DNA of 10,331 nucleotides. Source: Candidatus Aminicenantes bacterium UBA2199 (GTDB lineage: Bacteria; Acidobacteriota; Aminicenantia; UBA2199). The stretch is taken from positions 1-10,331 of the forward strand of contig DCVB01000034.1 of NCBI GenBank assembly GCA_002327965.1, given 5' to 3'. The stretch's first letter is position 1. Each line of letters begins with the position of its first letter. A model generated the notes under the pieces. The model searched no databases. It had not been told where the DNA came from and saw only the letters and a program-made list of their open reading frames with translations. The position numbers and the translations under genes are program-made. Of the stretch, positions 6,549 to 10,331 are shown piece after piece.

Positions 6549-8108
6549 ATGAAAAATAAATGTCCGAGCATCTTCAATGACGTTATCGGGCCGGTCATGC
6601 GCGGTCCATCCAGCTCCCATTGCGCCGGTTCACTGCGCATTGGCCGCATGCTGAGAAACCTGCTGGATGGTGTCATCCATGAAGTGCTCATCGAGTATGA
6701 CCCCACAGGCTCGCTGGTGACAACCCATGAAAGTCAAGGTACGGACATGGGATTGTACAGTGGATTTCTGGGCTATGAAACCGACGATGAAAGGATATTG
6801 AAGTACAAGGAGGAGATCAAGAAAGCCGGGATCAAAATCCGGGTCAGCCATGTTGCCTATGGGGCCGAACACCCCAACACCTATCGGATCACGCTCAAGA
6901 ACGACAGCTTCACCCACCAGGTGACAGCCTTGTCTCTTGGCGGCGGCATGATCGAGATTGTCGACATGGACGGAGCCGTTGTCAGCATGCAGGGCGATTT
7001 TTGGGAAACGCTGGTCTTCGTGACGGCCGCAGGAGAACACGTGCTTGGGGAATTGGCCGCCTCGCTGGAAGCGGAAAAGATATCGCTGAAAAACTGCCGC
7101 CAGCCCTTCATTCATATCTCAACCACAAAACCCATCGCTGCCATGGCCATGGACAAAATTAAAAGTCATCCTTCGGTGGCCCGTGTCGTTGTCATCGAAC
7201 CGGTTTTGCCGGTATTATCACGCCGGGACATCCAGGTCCCTTTTCGCAACTGCGGGGAAATGATCCGTTTCAACAAGGACCAAAATCTGCCACTTTGGGA
7301 ATTGGCCCTGACCTATGAAATGGCGCGTGGGAACATTTTGGCTGCGGAGGTTTTTGAAAGAATGGCCATGACCGTACGCATCATGGCGGATTCCATCGAC
7401 AGCGGCTTGCAGGGAACCGAGTATGCAGACAGGATACTGCCGGCCCAGTCTTTGTCATTTCAAGAAAAAATGATCCAGGGAAAACTGCTGGATGACCCGG
7501 TTTTGAACCGCATCATTCTCTATGTGTCAGCGGTAATGGAAATGAAGAGCTCGCTAGGAGTGATCGTGGCGGCGCCAACGGCTGGAGCCTGCGGCACCTT
7601 GCCGGGGGCAATCATCGGGGCCGGCCGGTCGCTGGCGGCGACGGAGGGAGAAATCATCAAGGCCATGCTGATCGCGGGATTGATCGGCGTGTTCATCGCC
7701 GGCCAATCGACCTTTGCTGCCGAGGAGGCAGGCTGCCAGGCCGAATGCGGATCGGCTTCGGGAATGGCCGCGGCGGGCCTGGTTCACCTGGCCGGAGGAA
7801 ATTTGCACCAGGCGCTGGCAGCGGCATCGCTGGCTCTGCAAAACTCGTTTGGCATGACCTGCGACCCGATCGCCAACCGCGTGGAGGCTCCATGCCTGGG
7901 CAAAAACGTCATGGCCGCGGCCAATGCCCTGGCGTGTGCCAATATGGCACTCGCCGGCTACCAGCATCTGATCCCTTTAGACGAGGTTCTGCAGGCGTTT
8001 GACCAGGCCGGCAGAAGCTTGCCCCGCGAGCTTCGCTGCACCGCCTTGGGTGGGTTATCGTTGACAAAAACCGCCCAAAAAATCCAGGATTCTTTGTCGA
8101 AAAAATAG
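6549..8108 (+). CDS. sdaA: L-serine dehydratase (L-serine ammonia-lyase), single-chain, Fe-S dependent
   Basis: A 519-residue cytosolic enzyme converting L-serine to pyruvate and ammonia with a [4Fe-4S] cluster. Residues about 5-160 are the SDH beta domain, with G-P-S-S-S-H at 19-24 and S-L-G-G-G further on. An ACT-like segment follows (about 165-235), and the SDH alpha domain fills the rest: A-P-T-A-G-A-C-G-T, G-C-Q-A-E-C-G-S-A, T-C-D-P, A-P-C-L-G-K-N. C396, C438 and C449 match the three conserved cluster cysteines by motif and by their 42 and 11 residue spacing. Beta-alpha fusion in one chain is the proteobacterial-type order. An in-frame GTG at 6504 adds 15 unrelated residues; ATG 6549 places G-P-S-S-S-H at the usual distance. 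It lies 66 bp after the ornithine cyclodeaminase-like gene. A related desulfhydrase activity on cysteine is possible but less likely. Confidence 0.88.
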   Translation: MKNKCPSIFNDVIGPVMRGPSSSHCAGSLRIGRMLRNLLDGVIHEVLIEYDPTGSLVTTHESQGTDMGLYSGFLGYETDDERILKYKEEIKKAGIKIRVSHVAYGAEHPNTYRITLKNDSFTHQVTALSLGGGMIEIVDMDGAVVSMQGDFWETLVFVTAAGEHVLGELAASLEAEKISLKNCRQPFIHISTTKPIAAMAMDKIKSHPSVARVVVIEPVLPVLSRRDIQVPFRNCGEMIRFNKDQNLPLWELALTYEMARGNILAAEVFERMAMTVRIMADSIDSGLQGTEYADRILPAQSLSFQEKMIQGKLLDDPVLNRIILYVSAVMEMKSSLGVIVAAPTAGACGTLPGAIIGAGRSLAATEGEIIKAMLIAGLIGVFIAGQSTFAAEEAGCQAECGSASGMAAAGLVHLAGGNLHQALAAASLALQNSFGMTCDPIANRVEAPCLGKNVMAAANALACANMALAGYQHLIPLDEVLQAFDQAGRSLPRELRCTALGGLSLTKTAQKIQDSLSKK

Positions 8109-8149
8109 CACAAAAAGGATTCTCACTCTAATGAAAGATTCACTAAACG

Positions 8150-8201
8150 GATGGGTAGGGATGAGCTCGCTGCGCTCGCAGATCCCTGCCTCCCTACCAT
8201 T
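8150..8201. repeat. tRNA-Ser-end palindromic repeat, copy R3
   Basis: GATGGGTAGGGAT, then the 19 nt centre GAGCTCGCTGCGCTCGCAG, then ATCCCTGCCTCCCTACCATT. The right arm copies the tRNA-Ser 3' end with substitutions but keeps CCATT; the left arm seems to have lost about 7 bases between two AGGGA stretches. It starts 42 bp after the serine dehydratase stop, so it could end that transcript, although there is no T-run. Confidence 0.75.
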
Positions 8202-8250
8202 CGCATCAACAGAAGTATGGCATGTGAAAATGGGAAAACGATGATTTACG

Positions 8251-8309
8251 AATGGCGGAGAGGGTGGGATGAGCTCGCTTCGCTCGCAGATCCCTGCCTC
8301 TCCGCCATT
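8251..8309. repeat. tRNA-Ser-end palindromic repeat, copy R4 (best preserved)
   Basis: A 13 bp perfect stem (AATGGCGGAGAGG with CCTCTCCGCCATT), a 2 nt mismatch, 5 more bp (GGGAT/ATCCC) and a 19 nt centre GAGCTCGCTTCGCTCGCAG. The inner GGAGAGG/CCTCTCC equals the acceptor stem of tRNA-Ser(CGA), and the right arm reads ATCCCTGCCTCTCCGCCA, exactly the tRNA's last 18 bases. An RNA of this would resemble an acceptor/T-arm minihelix with an enlarged T loop. R3 to R4 and R4 to the tRNA are each separated by 49 nt. Confidence 0.85.
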
Positions 8310-8378
8310 TTCAAAAGGACAGAGATGTTCTATAAAGAGCAGATTTGTTCTAGTTGAAAATGGCGGAGAGGCAGGGAT
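8290..8378. repeat. 25 bp perfect inverted repeat joining R4 and the tRNA-Ser 3' end
   Basis: Bases 8290-8314 are the exact reverse complement of 8354-8378, with 39 bases between. The right arm is the last 18 bases of tRNA-Ser plus 7 flanking bases, so pairing extends beyond the tRNA into the spacer ends (TTTTCAA/TTGAAAA). On a minus-strand precursor reading through to R4, this pairing would compete with the acceptor and T stems of the tRNA. Confidence 0.85.
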
Positions 8379-8452
8379 TCGAACCCTGGATGGGGATCAC
8401 TCCCCATAACGATTTTCGAGACCGTCCCGTTCAACCGCTCCGGCACCTCTCC
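8361..8452 (-). tRNA. tRNA-Ser(CGA)
   Basis: A 92 nt gene including encoded CCA (8363-8361). Acceptor GGAGAGG/CCTCTCC; discriminator G; D stem CCG/CGG; anticodon stem ACGGT/ATCGT with loop CTCGAAA, giving anticodon CGA (plus-strand bases 8416-8418) for UCG codons; long variable arm ATGGGG/CCCCAT typical of serine tRNAs; T arm CAGGG-TTCGAAT-CCCTG. All stems pair, so it should be functional. It lies downstream of tadA on the same strand and is preceded by its own promoter within a decayed copy of the tadA 5' region. Its 3' flank leads into repeats R4 and R3. Confidence 0.96.
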
Positions 8453-8453
8453 G

Positions 8454-8501
8454 CGCCTGGAAACAAGCCTTGTTCATGAATAAAGCGGTATCTTTCTTCA
8501 C
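8454..8501 (-). pseudogene. Decayed copy of the first 16 codons of tadA
   Basis: Read on the minus strand from GTG at 8501, sixteen codons give VKKDTALFMNKACFQA against MKKDAFYFMKKAMFQA in tadA: 10 of 16 residues and about 35 of 48 bases identical. The copy ends one base before the tRNA-Ser 5' end. Its upstream sequence also matches the tadA promoter region, with a 26 bp deletion between the promoter and the start. It now forms the 5' leader of the tRNA precursor. Confidence 0.7.
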
Positions 8502-8516
8502 TGCCGTGGAAATGCA

Positions 8517-8545
8517 ATTGTAACATGAAAGCGCAGTGAAATCAA
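8517..8545 (-). promoter_or_regulatory. Promoter of tRNA-Ser, derived from the tadA promoter
   Basis: TTGATT (8545-8540), 17 bp, TACAAT (8522-8517), with TG-T before the -10 (extended -10). The start is near 8510, 58 nt before the tRNA. The stretch TTTCATGTTACAAT matches TTTCGTGCTACAAT at the tadA promoter in 12 of 14 bases, and TTTC-ACGG--GTG follows in both. Confidence 0.7.
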
Positions 8546-8670
8546 AACTGGGCTGAGAGGTTTGCGTTTCGCCATCATGCTTTTTCTCTTCGCTCGTCAC
8601 GCGCCCTGAAGGTCCCCGTCTAGGGGATTATGCGTCACGAAGGTTCATCGCGATTTTTCTTGCCTTCCTC

Positions 8671-8698
8671 GTCACTCGTCACTTGTCACTCGTCACTT
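8671..8698. repeat. Heptamer tandem array, unit GTCACTC/T, 4 copies
   Basis: Four 7-mers alternate GTCACTC and GTCACTT. The array encodes the last residues and stop codon of tadA on the minus strand and continues past it. On that strand every unit contains TGA, and because 7 is not a multiple of 3, the array stops all three frames within 21 nt. Confidence 0.85.
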
Positions 8699-9161
8699 TT
8701 CTTCCGGCACCCCTTCGGGCGTTGAAAAAACCGGACAGCAACCTCGATGCGGGCTCAGCGAGCACGCCGGACTCGACCGCTATTCGGTGGTTGAATACAT
8801 GCTTGACGCCGTCAAAAGCCCCGGTGGAAAAGATGCCGCCCTTGGGGTCGGCGGCGCCGTAAACCAGCTTGGCTATCCTCGCCTGCACCATGGCCGAGTA
8901 GCACATCAGGCAGGGCTCGAGCGTCACGTACAGCTCGCAGCCGTTCAGGCGGTACTCGCCCGCCTTCCTGCCGGCCCGCCGCAGCGCCTTGATCTCGGCG
9001 TGGGCGCTGGGATCGCGGTCGCCGATCGGGGCATTGCCGCCCCGGCCGATGACGCGGCCGTCGCGCACCACCACCGCGCCTACAGGAACCTCGCCGCGCT
9101 TTTCGGCGGCGACGGCCTGGAACATGGCCTTCTTCATGAAATAAAAGGCGTCTTTCTTCAT
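8679..9161 (-). CDS. tadA: tRNA adenosine(34) deaminase TadA
   Basis: A 160-residue cytosolic zinc enzyme of the cytidine/deoxycytidylate deaminase fold. It deaminates A34 of tRNA-Arg(ACG) to inosine, allowing one tRNA to read CGU, CGC and CGA. H54 and E56 in H-A-E-I, and C84 and C87 in E-P-C-L-M-C, are the zinc ligands and proton donor; E-V-P-V-G-A-V (24-30) and the R-I-A-K-L-V-Y-G-A segment are typical. The start at 9161 matches the family N-terminus (helix, then EVPVG near residue 25), although its ribosome site is poor. The last residues (about K-V-T-S-D-K) come from the heptamer array and are probably not functional. Its substrate, tRNA-Arg(ACG), lies 940 bp upstream on the same strand, and tRNA-Ser follows 226 bp downstream. 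Confidence 0.95.
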   Translation of the reverse strand: MKKDAFYFMKKAMFQAVAAEKRGEVPVGAVVVRDGRVIGRGGNAPIGDRDPSAHAEIKALRRAGRKAGEYRLNGCELYVTLEPCLMCYSAMVQARIAKLVYGAADPKGGIFSTGAFDGVKHVFNHRIAVESGVLAEPASRLLSGFFNARRGAGRKVTSDK

Positions 9162-9202
9162 CCTGTCACACGGCCTGCCCTAAACACGACCGTAGAAACA
9201 GG

Positions 9203-9216
9203 ATTGTAGCACGAAA
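9203..9216 (-). promoter_or_regulatory. Extended -10 promoter of tadA
   Basis: TTTCGTGCTACAAT: TACAAT (9208-9203) preceded by TG and one base. The -35 region (TCTATT at 9231-9226) is weak and lies inside a hairpin. The start is near 9196, with a leader of about 35 nt. The same core is repeated before tRNA-Ser. Confidence 0.5.
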
Positions 9217-9241
9217 CCAGCCCGGAATAGAATCCGGCTGG
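9217..9241 (-). terminator. Possible weak terminator hairpin between the secreted-protein gene and tadA
   Basis: On the minus strand, CCAGC-CGGA pairs with TCCG-GCTGG (9 bp, one bulged base, 6 nt loop ATTCTA region), followed by TTTCGT. The T-run is only three bases. It overlaps the -35 area of the tadA promoter. Confidence 0.3.
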
Positions 9242-9255
9242 GGATAAGGTCCGGC

Positions 9256-9297
9256 TCCCGGGAACGGAACAAGGAACGGGTCGGTCCGTCCCCGGGA
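9256..9297. other. Strong imperfect hairpin of unknown role
   Basis: TCCCGGG-A-ACGGA (9256-9268) pairs with TCCGT-C-CCCGGGA (9285-9297): 12 bp with one mismatch and a 16 nt loop. It begins 30 bp after the secreted-protein stop on the minus strand. There is no T-run on that side. It could be a processing or mRNA 3'-protecting structure, or a dispersed repeat. Confidence 0.4.
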
Positions 9298-9326
9298 AAT
9301 TTCTTGCTCAGCGGTTCAGGCGTTCG

Positions 9327-9926
9327 CTACCAGGGACACTCCACCTGGTACCAGACATGGTGGGCCGGCACGTCCGGGCAGCGGTCGTTCCAGGCCCGGC
9401 AGTCGTCGTTGTCCAGATTGTCGTCATTGCGGATATCGGGATCCCAGGAAATCGCCACCAGCACCTGGACCTCCTGGCAACAGTACCCGGCCACGACGTC
9501 TGCGCAGTCCCACTTTTTGAAATAAGGCAATTCAAAGCGGCCGCTGAGGTTGATCGCCTGGCCCTTGTTCAAGCGGGCGATGGGGACCTTCTGGATGTAG
9601 ACGTAGGAAGCAGGGCCGCTCATCCACAGTTTCTTCACATACAGCTGAGCCTCGGCCTGCCTGGGGTCGGAGATGAAGTCCTTCGTCCCCTGGTTCACGA
9701 CCTTGGCGCTGAGGTTCAGGTAGCCCTTGCCGCCGATGATCTGCTTGACGATGGTCGGCCGGCCGGCCACCAGGTCGGGGCCTTCGCAGGGCTGGATCAC
9801 CCGCATGGGGACCGGCGGTTTGATGAGCTTGGTTTTGTCGACCTGTTTCGCCACCTGGCCATGCACGGCCAGGACGAAGACGATCATCAGGCCGAGCGCC
9901 AGGAACAAACGTTGATTCTTTTTCAT
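9327..9926 (-). CDS. Secreted cysteine-rich protein with a CARDB-like region, function unknown
   Basis: A 199-residue protein starting at ATG 9926, with AGGAGG (9938-9933) 6 nt upstream. Residues 1-23 are a signal peptide (MKKNQRLFLALGLMIVFVLA, ending V-H-G). The mature part begins with a Pro/Lys-rich linker, then Q-P-C-E-G-P-D-L-V and K-V-V-N-Q-G-T-K-D-F, the beginning and middle of a CARDB-like beta-sandwich (about 48-145), and ends in a segment rich in Cys, Asp and Trp (W-D-C-A-D, G-Y-C-C-Q-E, D-D-C-R-A-W, V-E-C-P-W). Seven cysteines in the mature chain suggest disulfides outside the cytoplasm. The CARDB assignment is a pattern impression; binding or adhesion would follow from it only loosely. 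The frame is open further upstream but that part crosses tRNA-Arg and is not coding. The 5' leader contains a run of C and G (9952-9971) that may fold. Confidence 0.8.
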   Translation of the reverse strand: MKKNQRLFLALGLMIVFVLAVHGQVAKQVDKTKLIKPPVPMRVIQPCEGPDLVAGRPTIVKQIIGGKGYLNLSAKVVNQGTKDFISDPRQAEAQLYVKKLWMSGPASYVYIQKVPIARLNKGQAINLSGRFELPYFKKWDCADVVAGYCCQEVQVLVAISWDPDIRNDDNLDNDDCRAWNDRCPDVPAHHVWYQVECPW

Positions 9927-9993
9927 CGCTTCCCTCCTTTCCCGCTTGCGCTCCCCCCGGGGGCGCCGGGGATTACCAATGACAGTATTAAGA

Positions 9994-10022
9994 TAAAATA
10001 TTTCGCAAGAAATCTCAAGCAA
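9994..10022 (-). promoter_or_regulatory. Possible promoter of the secreted-protein gene
   Basis: TTGCTT (10022-10017), 17 bp, TTTTAT (9999-9994) on the minus strand, in a short A+T-rich island between tRNA-Arg and the gene. Other spacings in this island are nearly as good, so the exact element is uncertain. Confidence 0.3.
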
Positions 10023-10099
10023 GGTCATTTGTCCGGGAAATGGAAACAAACGGAAATAAGATAGAAAAAGAGGGGATGTGGCTGGGCTAAAAAGGCAAA

Positions 10100-10172
10100 C
10101 GCACCTGGAGGGATTCGAACCCCCAACCCTTTGATCCGTAGTCAAAAGCTCTATCCATTGAGCTACAGGTGC
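10100..10172 (-). tRNA. tRNA-Arg(ACG)
   Basis: 73 nt with discriminator G; CCA is not encoded. Acceptor GCACCTG/CAGGTGC, D stem GCTC/GAGC, anticodon stem TTTGA/TCAAA with loop CTACGGA, anticodon ACG (plus-strand bases 10137-10139), five-base variable loop, T arm GGGGG-TTCGAAT-CCCTC with one G-U pair. A34 is the substrate of TadA, encoded at 8679-9161. Confidence 0.96.
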
Positions 10173-10183
10173 GTCCGGAGCGT

Positions 10184-10212
10184 ATATTATCACAAAGAAG
10201 GGAGCAACTCAA
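10184..10212 (-). promoter_or_regulatory. Promoter of tRNA-Arg
   Basis: TTGAGT (10212-10207), 17 bp, TAATAT (10189-10184) on the minus strand; the start is near 10177, 5 nt before the tRNA. Confidence 0.5.
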
Positions 10213-10297
10213 GGGAAGAGCGAGGAATGAAGAAAGGCAATCGGCGTAAGGTTCAGGGCGCAGGGCATAAGGTGAATGTCAAGGAATTTGTCGGACT

Positions 10298-10325
10298 CAA
10301 ATTCCAAATCCCAAATTCCAAATCC
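10298..10325. repeat. Heptamer tandem array, unit CAAATTC/CAAATCC, 4 copies
   Basis: Two 14-mers, each CAAATTC plus CAAATCC, make four 7-mers; a partial fifth (CAAA) reaches the window edge, so the array may continue. The rest of 10213-10297 shows no gene or structure that I can support. Confidence 0.8.
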
Positions 10326-10331
10326 CAAACA

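Larger units (their letters stand above)
2520..8423. mobile_element. Candidate relic integrative island bounded by tRNA-Ser repeats
   Basis: Direct copies of 44 identical bases (2539-2582 and 8380-8423) are the boundaries. The intact tRNA is at the right end with its 3' end facing inward, and the displaced 3' half is at the left end next to an integrase remnant; this is the layout left by a tyrosine integrase using a tRNA gene. Cargo: dipeptidyl peptidase IV, an ornithine cyclodeaminase-like enzyme and serine dehydratase. No plasmid, phage or transfer genes remain. Against it, R-type repeats flank both tRNA copies, so spread of the tRNA end by repeat duplication is an alternative. Confidence 0.45.

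Noticed and set aside
8150..8309. R3 and R4 as ordinary intrinsic terminators
   Set aside because: The stems are strong but no proper T-run follows on either strand, and the arms copy the tRNA-Ser end too exactly; a terminating side effect is still possible.
8150..8378. CRISPR-like array
   Set aside because: The spacers are related to each other and have complementary ends, units alternate in orientation, there are only a few copies and no cas genes.
8397..8600. 67-codon minus-strand ORF
   Set aside because: It covers the tRNA-Ser promoter, the decayed tadA copy and half of the tRNA itself; it is not an intact gene.
9927..10193. Upstream extension of the secreted-protein frame
   Set aside because: It would translate tRNA-Arg and the G+C-rich leader; ATG 9926 has AGGAGG and a signal peptide.

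Overview
The window comes from a G+C-rich bacterium that I cannot place to species. A MepM-type murein hydrolase, a lipobox lipoprotein and secreted proteins suggest a cell with an outer envelope. An oxygen-sensitive Fe-S serine dehydratase beside a secreted dipeptidyl peptidase suggests a peptide-using, probably anaerobic lifestyle. The overall style recalls Acidobacteriota/Aminicenantes-like metagenomic genomes, but that is only a weak impression.

Left part (1-2365): a truncated M23 endopeptidase on the minus strand diverges from a possible 31-residue membrane peptide, a DUF2892 membrane protein and a lipoprotein of unknown function. Several promoters here are clear TTGnnn / 17 bp / TAnnnT types, and the one for the M23 gene predicts a leaderless mRNA.

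Middle part (2413-8452): a detached 3' half of a serine tRNA gene (2520-2582) and an intact tRNA-Ser(CGA) (8361-8452, minus strand) share 44 identical bases in the same orientation. They bracket about 5.8 kb. Inside are the catalytic end of a broken tyrosine recombinase and three intact plus-strand genes: dipeptidyl peptidase IV, an ornithine cyclodeaminase/mu-crystallin family enzyme and a single-chain Fe-S L-serine dehydratase. This is the layout of an old integrative element at a tRNA gene, with cargo that would release and deaminate amino acids.

Around both tRNA-Ser copies lies an unusual repeat family (R1 to R4): palindromes of about 50-60 nt whose arms copy the tRNA-Ser acceptor/T-arm end including CCA. 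They are separated from each other or from the tRNA end by a nearly constant 48-49 nt spacer with complementary ends. This is the most novel-looking signal in the window.

Right part (8454-10331): on the minus strand lie tRNA-Arg(ACG), a secreted cysteine-rich protein, tadA (the deaminase that modifies tRNA-Arg(ACG)) and then tRNA-Ser. The promoter and first 16 codons of tadA are duplicated, in decayed form, directly in front of tRNA-Ser and appear to supply its promoter. Three separate arrays of four heptamers (1164, 8671, 10298) are scattered through the window.
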